Made by a program: the position numbers and the translations under genes | Assembly (NCBI GenBank): GCA_038502055.1 | Contig: JAXRKN010000035.1 | Location: 624,501 to 688,500 of the forward strand | Source of the DNA: Tanytarsus gracilentus | Taxonomy: Eukaryota; Arthropoda; Insecta; Diptera; Chironomidae | Direction: 5' to 3' | Length of the DNA: 64,000 bases | Part shown: one piece after another, positions 18,133 to 28,200 of the stretch | Position numbering within the stretch: position 1 is the first letter of the stretch | Layout of the letters: the number at the start of each line of letters is the position of its first letter | The notes under the pieces: model-generated | The model's input: the letters and a program-made list of their open reading frames with translations, nothing else | What the model was told of the DNA's origin: nothing | Databases searched by the model: none

Positions 18133-20163
18133 TTAATAAATTTTTTACCTGCTTCCAGTTCTCGATCGGATGAAAATCAAAATTTTCAGGAATAAATAAA
18201 TTTTTCTCAGGTAGTTTTAAATTTTCATCCAACCCACAAAGCTTCCAGACATTAATTCTCGACTGTGCAATTTTTCCATAGCCATATTTAGTTCCATAAA
18301 TTTCCTCCGTTAAATTGCATCTGTAGTAAAAGTTCTGATCCACAATTATAATTCTCATGTTTTCGGGTGTGAGCATATCGAGCACAAATTTAATCAATTG
18401 TGGATCAAATTCTTCCATCAACACTCCACCACTGAGAATTTCCTTCATCGGATAGTGTCGCATGCAACTCGCAACTTTACTCACAATGCCGATCGCATTT
18501 CTTTCATCCTCAAATGCAAATTCAATTTCACTCAATCGACTTTGCTCTTCATAAATCCACTCTTGAATTCCGGAAATTCGAATAAGTTTAAGATATTGAA
18601 AAACAAGTTGAACGATGTCGTCCATGTGAGAATAACCTTCGTCAGTCAAATCAACTTTAACCTCAAAAAATCCAAAGCCATTTGCATATTTGACATGATC
18701 ACAATTTAATGAAGTGCTCCAGCGACGTCGACGAAGCTCTGAAATAATTGAACCTTTGCTTTCGTTCGCGATTAAATTGACGATGTACTGTTGAGGCTGG
18801 AAAATTTGAAAAGTTATTAAAATTTTGAAATTTAAAATTTTGATTTTTTGTAACGGCCAAATTAATTTTAAATTTTTAATACCAAATTTCAATTTTTGTA
18901 ACGATTAAAAATTATTTGAAGAGATAAATTTTTAAATTTGAAAAATACGTTAAGAATTAATTCAAAATTTTAAGACCTAAATTTAAATTCAACATAGAAC
19001 TTTCAATTTTTCTCACCTTCGACTTAAAATAACCCAACAAGCAAGTCGTTTGAAATGACATCGTCATTGTCCTGACATCATGAAGTGGAATTATGTATAG
19101 TTTTGTCATCATTTCTTCTTCAGCATAAACTTGATCACTATAAACTGGAAGTTCACTTTTGCCGTCCACAATCGACTCGACTAGAAAATATTTTTTGACA
19201 ATATCTTCGAGTTTATCAAGAGGTTCGCGACCCATAACACAAAGATTCATGAGATTTCCAGAATTATAATATTTTTGATGAAAATCAATTAATTCTTTGC
19301 GAATGTCGATGCCATATTTTGTGAGGGTTTTACGATTGCCAGTGCCAAATTTGTTGTAAGGATGATCTGTCAAAAATAATTTTAAATTTAAATCTAAGGA
19401 TTAAAAATTTAAATCTTGAGATTTAATAAATAATTTAAAAAACCTTTAAAAGGCTAAATCCAAGGATTAAAAATTTAAATCTTGAGATTTAATAAATTTT
19501 TTAAATTTAAAATTAAATTCCCATTAAAAATCCTAAATCAAACTCAAACTCACCCTTCAAAGCCAGCCTCTTATTTACCATCCTCACCCTCCACGTGTCC
19601 GATGACAAATTCATCTCATGTTCATTGTCAACCGCCTGAATTTCCCTCGCAATCGCTTCGCCATCAAACAAAGGCGCTAAAAACATTTGCGAAAATCGTT
19701 CGAGTGCATCGTCGAGCTTTTCTGGCACGATATCAAAAAAATACTTTGTGACGTCGGAGAAAGTTTGAGCGTTGGTAAATCCGCCGTGTTCGCTGATGAA
19801 AAGTCGAAAATCATTGTCGGCTGGAAATTTTTCACTGCCAAGAAACATTGCGTGCTCGCAGAGATGCGCGAGACCTTCGATGTCATCAGGATCGTTCATT
19901 TTACCAACTTCAAAAGCGAGACATGCGGCAGACTTTGAAGTTGAGGGATCAGAAATTAAAGTGACTTTGAGACCATTTGTGAGAATTAAACCTCGATAAT
20001 TTTTCGGATCTTGTTGGGATTTTGTGATGTCATCGATGACAATTGTCTCCTTCATTTGAGGTTTCGGCGGTGGCTTAACAATTTTCACTTTTTCTTCCTG
20101 AGAAAGTTTTCTTCTGAACCTCAATTTATATCGAAATTGACTAATTAATTCTGGAGTTAGCAT
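16080..20163 (-). CDS. Insulin-degrading-enzyme-like M16 metallopeptidase, seven exons
   Basis: Minus-strand exons 19554-20163, 19017-19366, 18149-18796, 17351-18035, 16726-17018, 16447-16656 and 16080-16280 join in frame to 998 residues, matching the ~1000 of the family. The inverted zinc motif HLCEH is at residues 100-104 and the third zinc ligand is E181 in AVDNEHE, 81 residues after the first His as in human insulin-degrading enzyme. Other family marks are HPYNKFGTGNRKTL, the RTKEQQGYVV loop in the C-terminal half, and a final NLMEFRAEL-type segment. Such enzymes close around and cut peptides such as insulin in the cytosol. No acidic insert is present, which argues against nardilysin. It is rather divergent from the human enzyme and may be a lineage paralogue. 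Confidence 0.9.
17041..17345. repeat. Repeated AACGTATTTTTGAA motifs in peptidase intron 4
   Basis: The intron 17019-17350 contains five to six loose copies of AACGTATTTTTGAAATTTAA at about 17070, 17097, 17214 and 17260. The same motif stands at the far end of the conserved upstream block of all three zinc-finger genes. Confidence 0.5.
18055..18132. repeat. (AAT)n microsatellite in peptidase intron 3
   Basis: About 25 near-perfect AAT units fill most of the intron between exons 3 and 4 (18036-18148). Read on the minus strand they give a false run of tyrosines. Confidence 0.9.
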
Positions 20164-20326
20164 TTTTTAAATAAAACTTTTCACTTTGAATTTCAATCAA
20201 CAAATGAAATTTAATTAAGGAAGTTGAAGAAATAATTTTTCTTTATCAATGTCGATTGAGTGCGAGCCAAAATTATTTAATTTATTTTTCGAGGGATGAA
20301 CTTAGTAAAAATTTTTATTTATTTAA

Positions 20327-20521
20327 AGTAACGTATTTTTGAAATTCAAATATTTTTTGTCAACAAAATCTTTTTCTTAGCTGAACAAACTTGAGTTGTT
20401 GACATTTTATTCAGCAACAAAACTTTTGAAATCATATATTAAATTTTTTATAAATTAATTTTTATTTCTCACTTAAACTTTAAACTTTAAAGTGTCAACA
20501 ACTTGAAATAATTAATCAACA
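20327..20521 (+). promoter_or_regulatory. Conserved upstream/5' leader block of zinc-finger copy 2
   Basis: This block matches the one before copies 1 and 3: AACGTATTTTTGAAATTC, AACAAAATCTTTTTCTTAGC, GAGTTGTTGACATTTTATTC and CAACTTGAAATAATTAATCA. The TTGTTGACATTTTATTCAGC part is shared with copy 3 but not copy 1, so copies 2 and 3 are the closer pair here. Confidence 0.5.
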
Positions 20522-21703
20522 ATGGAAGTCAAAAAGGAACCTGAATATCATCAAAACATCAAGAAGGAACCTGAATATAATGAAAACATCTCGATCGAAG
20601 CAATTTCAAACTCAACATCGGAAATTGTTTTGAAAAAAGAGAAAATTTTAGTTCGTGATGCGAAAAAAGAATTTCCGAATTTGATAAAAGAAGAAGAAGA
20701 GAAAGAATTTGGTGATTTAGTGAAAGTCGAGTCGAAAGTTGATGAAAATCAAAGAAAAGTCGTCAAGAAAGATCCAGAGAGAAATTTTTATTTTCTAACT
20801 GAGAAGGAGCCAGAAATGCCGAAATTAAAAGTCAAGTTGGAAGTGACAAGAAGTGTGATCGCACAAACTGGAGGAAAATTAACAAAATTCAGCAAATTTC
20901 AATGTCAAATTTGTCAAAGATATTTATTTGATAAACAAAGTTTAAACAGACACACCGAACTTCACTTTCAACCGTCAAGTTATGAATGCAAGAAATGCGA
21001 GAAAACTTTTCAAATCAAAGGCAAATTTGAAACTCACAAATGTGTGAAGAAAAATCAAAGACATTTTTGTAGTTTTTGCAGCTCAAGTTACTCCCAACAT
21101 TCACGTCTCTATGAACATTTAAAAAGATTTCACGCTGAGGAATCAAAAATTGATTGGCTTTATTGCGACATTTGCAATGAAAAATTTAAATCAAAAATTA
21201 ATTTGACAAAACATCTGAAATATTTTAATCATTTTAATCTTCAAAAATTTTCTTGCGATCAATGTGAAAAAGAATTTGACTTTTTATCAAACATCAGAAA
21301 TCACGTTCTTACTCATGCAATTCATAAAGTTGAATGTGAAATTTGTCGTATAAAAATTAGACCATGCAGTTTATCAGGTCACATGAGATTTTCTCACAGT
21401 CAAAACGAAGTCGAATGTCAAATTTGTCACAAAATTTACAGAAATTCTCAACTTTTAAGATCACATGAAAGAACTCACAAAATCAAACAATTTGAATGCA
21501 AATTTTGTGTCAGGAAATTTTCACTTCAAAGTCATCTCAATTCTCACATGAAATTTCACGAAAATCCAGAGCAGTTTAAATGTCAAATTTGTGGACATCA
21601 ATTAACAACAAAAAATTGTCTTAAAATTCATTTAAAAATTCATCATGAAAATCGAGAAAAAATGTCAAATGCGACTGACAATAAAACCTTGCGTGGGACA
21701 TGA
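20522..21703 (+). CDS. C2H2 zinc-finger protein, copy 2, truncated by frameshift and element insertion
   Basis: A 393-residue ORF collinear with copies 1 and 3 through nine fingers, then ending early. After HHENREK the reading leaves the paralogous frame (MSNAT instead of NLKCDRC) because one base is missing from the A-run near 21660. A 152-bp inverted-repeat element begins at 21690, and the stop lies in it. Fingers 10-12 are lost. The remaining part is well kept (e.g. FQCQICQRYLFDKQSLNRH, FECKFCVRKFSLQSHLNSH), so a shortened nine-finger protein might still be made; equally it may be a young pseudogene. The acidic N-terminus with ψKxE motifs is intact. Confidence 0.75.
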   Translation: MEVKKEPEYHQNIKKEPEYNENISIEAISNSTSEIVLKKEKILVRDAKKEFPNLIKEEEEKEFGDLVKVESKVDENQRKVVKKDPERNFYFLTEKEPEMPKLKVKLEVTRSVIAQTGGKLTKFSKFQCQICQRYLFDKQSLNRHTELHFQPSSYECKKCEKTFQIKGKFETHKCVKKNQRHFCSFCSSSYSQHSRLYEHLKRFHAEESKIDWLYCDICNEKFKSKINLTKHLKYFNHFNLQKFSCDQCEKEFDFLSNIRNHVLTHAIHKVECEICRIKIRPCSLSGHMRFSHSQNEVECQICHKIYRNSQLLRSHERTHKIKQFECKFCVRKFSLQSHLNSHMKFHENPEQFKCQICGHQLTTKNCLKIHLKIHHENREKMSNATDNKTLRGT

Positions 21704-21841
21704 AAACCGTTGAAGCCGTAAATTTAAATAAAAGTATACTTTTTGTATACAATTGTCTATTGAAAATACGTTGAGATATAAATTTTATTTGTATGAGGAT
21801 TTTTTGAATTTTAACGGTAACATTTGGTCATGTCCCACGCA
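21690..21841. mobile_element. 152-bp inverted-repeat element inside zinc-finger copy 2
   Basis: TGCGTGGGACATGA and its exact complement TCATGTCCCACGCA bound the element; AACCGTT / AACGGT is a further imperfect internal match. It has no coding content. It lies exactly where copy 2 stops aligning with its paralogues. No clear target duplication was found. Confidence 0.75.
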
Positions 21842-22035
21842 GGAACAAAACAAACTCTGACTAACATTTTAAAAGTCACCAAAAAAAGATGAAAAATTGA
21901 AATCTTAGCCGAATGCTGTAAAATGTCAAAAATGTCCATCAGTTCTCAAAAATGATCACTGTAAAAACGAAAGTGCTCGAAAAAATATTCTTAAAGTTCA
22001 CATTTTAAAACAACATTTTATATCTAAATTGTTAG
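21842..22035 (+). pseudogene. Severed 3' remnant of zinc-finger copy 2
   Basis: Beyond the inserted element, GCCGAATGCTGTAAAATGTC and TCTTAAAGTTCACATTTTAA still match the coding sequence of copies 1 and 3 for the last two fingers (NAIKCQKC, LKVHIL), but with gaps and stops, down to CATTTTATATCTAAATTG. It is the decayed end of the gene at 20522. Confidence 0.7.
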
Positions 22036-22079
22036 TTTTTTTATAAGGATGGTCAATAATAATAAATTACAAAAATTAA

Positions 22080-22258
22080 AATCAACGTATTTTTGAATTT
22101 CAAATTTTTTTTTCAACAAAATCTTCTTCTTAGCTGAACAAACTTGAGTTGTTGACATTTTATTCAGCAAAAAACTTTTGAAATCGTAAATTAAATTTTT
22201 ATTTCTCATTTAAACTTTAAACTTTGAAGTGTAAACAACTTGAAATAATTAATCAACA
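22080..22258 (+). promoter_or_regulatory. Conserved upstream/5' leader block of zinc-finger copy 3
   Basis: AACGTATTTTTGAATTTC, AACAAAATCTTCTTCTTAGC, TTGTTGACATTTTATTCAGC and CAACTTGAAATAATTAATCA repeat the layout before copies 1 and 2. Copy 3 therefore carries its own promoter-like block only 45 bp after the remnant of copy 2. Confidence 0.5.
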
Positions 22259-23680
22259 ATGGAAGTCAAAAAGGAACCTGAAGATCATCAAAACATCAAG
22301 AAGGAACCTGAATATAATGAAAACATCTCGATCGAAGCAATTTCAAACTCAACACCGGAAATTGTTTTGAAAAAAGTAAAAATTTTAGTTCGTGACGCGA
22401 GAAAAGAATTTCCGAATTTGATAAAAGAAGAAGACGAGAAAGAATTTTGTGATTTAGTGAAAGTCGAGTCGAAAGTTGATGAAAATGAAAGAAAAGTCGT
22501 CAAGAAAGATCCGGAGAGAAATTTTTATTTTCTCCCTGTGAAGGAGCCAGAAATGCCGAAAGTAAAAGTCAAGATGGAAGTGACAAATCTTGTGATCGCA
22601 AAAGGAGGAAATTCAACAAAATTCAGCAAATTTCAATGTAAAATATGTCAAAGATATTTATCATCAAAACTTTCTTTAACTAGACACACCGAAAGTCACT
22701 TTCTACCATCAAGTTATGAATGCAAAAAATGCGATAAAACTTTTAAAATCAAAGGCAAATTTGAAACTCACAAATGTGTGAAGAAAAATCAAAGACATTT
22801 TTGTAGTTTCTGCAGCTCAAGTTACTCCAAACAGTCAGATCTCTCTATACATATAAAAAAAATTCATTCTGAGGAATCAAAAATTGATTGGCTTTATTGC
22901 GACATTTGCAATGAAAAATTTAAATCAAAGACTAATTTGACAAAACATCTGAAATATTTCAAACATTCAAAAAAATTTTCTTGCGATCAATGTGGAAAAG
23001 AACTTAACGATTTGGGAAACATCAGACGTCACGTTCTTGCTCATGCAATTCATAAAGTTGAATGCAAAATTTGTCATTTAAAAATTAGACCACTCAGCTT
23101 ACAAGGTCACATGAAATTTTATCATAATCAAAACGAAGTCGAATGTCAAATTTGTCACAAAATTTACAGAAATTCTCGTCTTTTGAAATCACATGAATTA
23201 ACTTACAAAATTAAAATATTTGAATGCAAATTTTGTGTAAGAAAATTTCGACTTCAAAGTCATCTCAACTTTCACATGAAATTTCACGAAAATCCAGAGC
23301 AGTTTAAATGTCAAATTTGTGGACATCAATCAACATCAAAAAGTAATCTTAAAAGTCATTTGAAAACTCACGATAAAAATCGAGAAAAAAATCTCAAATG
23401 CGATCGATGCGATTTCAAAACTGATCGCAAATCTAGTTTTGAAAATCATTTAAATTATCACCAGAAATGTGATGAAAAAATAAAATCTTGGTCGAATGCT
23501 ATAAAATGTCAAAAATGTCCATCATTTTTCATAAATGAAAAGAGCTACAAAAATCATTTAAAGTATGTTTGCAAAAGTATCACGAAAAAATTTCAATGCG
23601 ATCACTGTCAATACATGAGTGTTCGAAAAAGTGATCTCAAAGTTCACATTTTGAAAAAACATTTCAAAAGTAAATTGTGA
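22259..23680 (+). CDS. C2H2 zinc-finger protein, copy 3
   Basis: A single-exon ORF of 473 residues, the same length as copy 1 and near identical in its N-terminal 110 residues. It has the charged ψKxE-rich N-terminus and then twelve finger positions ending with FQCDHCQYMSVRKSDLKVH. Finger 7 reads VECQICHKIYRNSRLLKSH then ELTYK, so its last His is replaced by Tyr and this finger is probably not a normal zinc binder. Finger 11 is C2HC-like. It is a tandem neighbour of the broken copy 2; spacing and leader suggest segmental duplication. Probable nuclear DNA-binding protein; target unknown. Confidence 0.88.
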   Translation: MEVKKEPEDHQNIKKEPEYNENISIEAISNSTPEIVLKKVKILVRDARKEFPNLIKEEDEKEFCDLVKVESKVDENERKVVKKDPERNFYFLPVKEPEMPKVKVKMEVTNLVIAKGGNSTKFSKFQCKICQRYLSSKLSLTRHTESHFLPSSYECKKCDKTFKIKGKFETHKCVKKNQRHFCSFCSSSYSKQSDLSIHIKKIHSEESKIDWLYCDICNEKFKSKTNLTKHLKYFKHSKKFSCDQCGKELNDLGNIRRHVLAHAIHKVECKICHLKIRPLSLQGHMKFYHNQNEVECQICHKIYRNSRLLKSHELTYKIKIFECKFCVRKFRLQSHLNFHMKFHENPEQFKCQICGHQSTSKSNLKSHLKTHDKNREKNLKCDRCDFKTDRKSSFENHLNYHQKCDEKIKSWSNAIKCQKCPSFFINEKSYKNHLKYVCKSITKKFQCDHCQYMSVRKSDLKVHILKKHFKSKL

Positions 23681-25242
23681 GTTTATTTTAAACTAGGCGG
23701 TTTAAGCCCGGCAAACCGCCCGTAATTTAAATGTATGTTACATTCGTCACTCTACAATTTAATTTTTTTAACATGAAAACTTTGAAATATCCACATTCTG
23801 TTAATAAAATCATACCAAATAATATTTTCAGTCTGAATGTAAAAAAATGTATTAAAACTTTAATAAATTTTTATACCAGGAAAATTCCAATTGTAATTTT
23901 GATTTTCTAATTGGAGCCTTACTGACACACAACATACAACTCTGTTTGTTTATAATTAGGATTTTAATATTACATTTTAATTTTATTTTGTAAAGCTAAG
24001 CACATTTTTAAATCAAAATAAAATTTTACAGCAATTTTTATTCAAAATCAAGTGAAACACCCCTCGGATTTTAAAATAACTCCATTTAATATTCTACGCA
24101 TCTAATAAATTCAACAGTTCTTCTTCCATGCTCACAAAAATGCACTTTTTTACGCAACTTCCAGTTCTCTTATTTCATTCCAATTGCAAATTCTAAACAA
24201 ACAAAATCGAGAGAGTAAAATTTTTCTCTCATTCTCGCTCGCTCATATTCGCTCTTCCAGCACTTTTTATTTAGTCTTCATCGTGACGCGAAAGAGAAAG
24301 GATCGCACTGTGGCCGATTTTTTTTGTGTATAGAAGGCAGCAAAAAGAGAAAAAGAGAATGAGAGAAAAAAATGGATATAAAAGTTTGAAGAAATATTTT
24401 TAAGTTAAATTTTTTTATTTTTTTTATTGCGGTCAAATGACATCGCGTGATGAAAATGGTAAAAATTCTAGTGTTGTAATGCGAGTTGTAATCGCGATAA
24501 TTGTTGCGAACTTCCGTGAGCAACTTGGATTAAAAATAGTGAAAGGAAAAAAAAGTGTCTGGATGTAAAAATGAAAAAATAAAATAAATTTTAACTAAAA
24601 ATTGAATTAAAATTCAAAATTTCAACTCAAATTCATCGAAGCTCTAAATCAACAAAAATCCACCCGACAATTTTCAATTTCCCACGATAAAAATCAACCT
24701 TTTAAGCATAACAAGGAATAACAAAAGTTTCCACGAAAAAAAATTGATATTTTATGCTTTTCCATCATAATTACGAAGGCTCACAATAATAAAACCTTAC
24801 CGGAAGAAAATTAACATGGAAAATGAAAGATTGATGACAAGAAAATTGAATTACGCGAGTGGACTTGATGTGATTTGAATTAACAAGCAGAAAAAATAAT
24901 TATTCGGTGAAAATTGAATAGAAAATAATTAATAAAAAATATATTCGGTGAAAATTGAATAGAAAATAATTAGTGAGAAAAATTAATAAAATGTCCAAAA
25001 AATAATTTATGATAAAAAAATGTGAAAAATTCTTTAAGTCATTCCATAAATTCATTCCAATCGACTTAAGTTACTTAATCAATAATTTTTGTGATTTCTA
25101 CTCAAGCTTAAAAAATATTTTACCAAAAAAAAAGCATTGAGAATTTTCCTCCTCGAAGTGAAGCCCCGAAAATGCTTTAAGCAAACTTTCAACGTCGTCT
25201 CACATCAATTCTATCGACTTTAAAAATATTTTTTTCACAACA
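23681..25242. other. Intergenic region upstream of ephrin
   Basis: It starts with a short hairpin at 23696-23719 (GGCGGTTT, 9-nt loop region, AAACCGCC). Bases 24205-24360 are rich in GAGAG/CTCTC runs and CGCTC motifs, as at insect promoters bound by GAGA factor, and may include the ephrin promoter. I see no coding sequence. Confidence 0.45.
23696..23719. repeat. Small GC-rich hairpin 3' of zinc-finger copy 3
   Basis: GGCGGTTT pairs exactly with AAACCGCC around AAGCCCGG-type loop bases, 15 nt after the stop codon. It is unusual for its GC content in this window. Function unknown. Confidence 0.5.
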
Positions 25243-28200
25243 ATGGATAACAAAAAACCGCCACGCTCGTCGTCATCGATCGGCCATCGGAAATCAACGA
25301 AAGTGAAAAGTCGCCATGGCCTGTCACTGTTCGTGATCATCGTTTTCATTCATCTCGAGCTTCTGCTGCTAGCGAAATCATCGCACGGTGCCAAATCGTT
25401 TTATCTTCATTGGAACACCTCCAATCCGATGTGAGTAGGAAATTGTTTAGATATAAAACTTGGGGGTGGAAAATAAAATAGGTCAAGGGTGGGGTTGTAA
25501 AAAAAATTTACATTAAAAATTTTGTTCTATAAAATAAAAATTTATGAATATTCAAAACAATTTTTGTTGACTCGAAAAATTTAATTAATTAAAATTTCAA
25601 AACTCCCTAATATTTTTTTTATTATTGTTTATCTTTCAATCTCTTCCTAAAATCCACAACATTGTCGCCTCCTCACAAATTGCCATCCGCACAAAAAACA
25701 ACGAAATTGGATGTAAATTAATTCACTCATAAGTGATGATGATAACGATGTGGCGGCATCAAGCATAAAATTATATGAATATGCATGTGTTTGTATTTTT
25801 CACTGTCAGGCCGATGGTGGCGATGATGATGTTGATAAAATATTATTTTTTTATCATTCAATGAGTTGTGTGTAGAAAAGATGAATTATGTATTTAAAGT
25901 TTTTTTTGATGATTTTTGAAGAAGGCGACGGGAATTTTTTATGTGAGTGAATTTTAAATTTTTTGTGATTTTATTTTAAGAGGTGAAAATTTTTTGGGAA
26001 TATTCAAGCAAATTTAATATTTTGAGTATTTATTAATGGTTAAAAAATTAATTTTTCTTTCATCAAAAAAATCCAAAAAATGTTGTGCATTTAAACGCGA
26101 TTTTACGCACTTTATGCACTTTTACGCACATTTACGCACTTTAACGCACATCTACGCATCTTTTAATATTTTGAGATTTTTTCATGGTTTAAAAATTAAT
26201 TTTTCTTTCATGAAAAAATTCTAAAACTTTAAATATAAAAAATTTAATTTCTACAAAATATTTTCAACTTTTTTAAAAAAAACTTTCACAACATTTTAAC
26301 CTATAATTAAAATCTCATTAACTCTTTTCTAAAAAATCAAATTTTACACGAATTTTGTTATGAAACTGAAATTTCCCCAACAAACTTTCAAACCTGTTAA
26401 TTTCTCGACTACCTTCAACTATTTCAAACTCCCAAACAATTTTAATTCTCAACTCAATTTTCATAATTGAAAATTCTCTAAACTTTTCCCTTGCATTCTC
26501 ATTCTCCACCTTCTTTTTTCTCTCTCTTCCCTCTTTTTTTATTCATGAATGCATAAAGAAGGCACTCCAATGCTTCATGGTTGCATCTTGATGTACATTT
26601 TATACTTTTTTTTGTTGCCTTCGAAAAAGACCTCGTTAAGGAAAATTTTAAGTGAATGCGAAAAACGTTTGCAGGCAAACAATGCAGAAGAGAGTTGGAA
26701 AGAATGCTACTTTGCAAATTTTTTCTTTGTTGGTATTCAAGATGTCTTTTTTTGGGAAGTTGTTGCGGTTTTTGGTGTGCTTTGATTGTCGAAGGAAATG
26801 GGAAGTTTTGGGAGTGAGGTTCCACCTTCAGTTCTTGAATAATAGATGACAATTTGTCGATTTTTTGATGTCAATTTATCGATACATTGTTGATGAATTT
26901 TAAACTCATATTTTTGACTAAAACTCAAATATTTTTCTCGCATCATCCAAAAAGTTCATTTGAACTCTCTCACAAAACTCTTCGTCCACTTCTCAAATCT
27001 TCTTTTTATATTCCATTTCAGTTATTATTATTATCGACTACAAAAGATCACAGAAATATATAAAAAAGAGAGCTCGGAATGGAAATTTATGATATTTTTA
27101 TTCACACTTACTCACACAGCCAGCACTCGCAGAAGAATATTCTGCTTGGCAATAAAAAAGCACAGAGAGAGAAAAAAATATAAAAGGCGAAAAGAAGAAA
27201 CGTGTGGAAATAAAAGAAGTCGTGATGGAAACAATAAAAACACATTGAGCAAGGTTTTGTTTCTCTTTGCGAGCGAAATGCGATGAATCCCTCGATTTCA
27301 GTTCTCGCTTCCTTCTCGAACTTTTTTTATTTTGTGCAAAAAAAGTTTTTTTTTTCAAATTTCTTTTGTTTATGAAGAAGAAGTTTGGTGGATGAGAGAA
27401 GTTTTGACACCTCGAGAATATTTGAGCGGAAAAATATGAAAAAGTTGAAGCTTTGTTAAGAAAAAGAAATTAAATTTGCATAAAAAAATTCGAAGATTGA
27501 GAATTTAAAAAAATTTAAATTTACCAAAAATAATTTCGGGTAATTTTTTAACGTTTTTTTTTAAATTTAAAATCAAAATTTTATGTGAAATTAAAAATTA
27601 AAAATTTAAAAAATTCCAAAATTAAAGAAAAAATTTAAAGTTTCCAAACCTTGAAAATCTCAAAAGACTTAAAAATTACAACAAAAAATCTTTCATCAAA
27701 AAATTTCCATAATCATCTCAAAAACTTGTAAATTTCCTTGAGTATTAATAATTAAATCTCGCAACTATTTTTTCCCTCTATTTTAATTCAAACCAATTTT
27801 TCAATTTGTATTTTGCACTTGAACAAAACTCGAAAATGAATCACACAAATGCAAATTCCGTTCGCAAAGAATGTTGATTTAAAATCTCGATTTGATTGCG
27901 GAATGAAGAAAAAACGCTGAGAAGTTAATTGAATTAAGCTGCAAATGAGTTTTGAAGAGTTGTTTCGATCTGTGATAATTAAATATGCAAATTGCAGTTG
28001 TGACACTTGTGAGGAGTGAAAGAAATTAATTATGAAGAGTGAGAGAGAAAAAACTTGAAGTTGTTTGTGGTTTTGTGAAAAAATGAATTATTTAATTGCT
28101 TTTTGTTTTTTAATTTAAATTAGTTGGAAAAAATCATAACGGATATTTAATATTTAAAATTTATTAATTTTTTTTAAATTATTTAAAAATTAATTTTAAC

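Noticed and set aside
18038..18148. Poly-tyrosine stretch in the peptidase
   Set aside because: It is an (AAT)n microsatellite between a good GTAAAA donor and a TTTTCAG acceptor; homology continues directly from exon 3 to exon 4.
23696..23719. GC hairpin after zinc-finger copy 3 as a bacterial-type terminator
   Set aside because: The window is eukaryotic; intrinsic terminators do not apply.
26960..27286. 108-codon ORF in the ephrin intron
   Set aside because: Lys/Arg/Phe-rich translation of A- and T-rich runs with an overlapping antisense ORF; no domain and no splice context.
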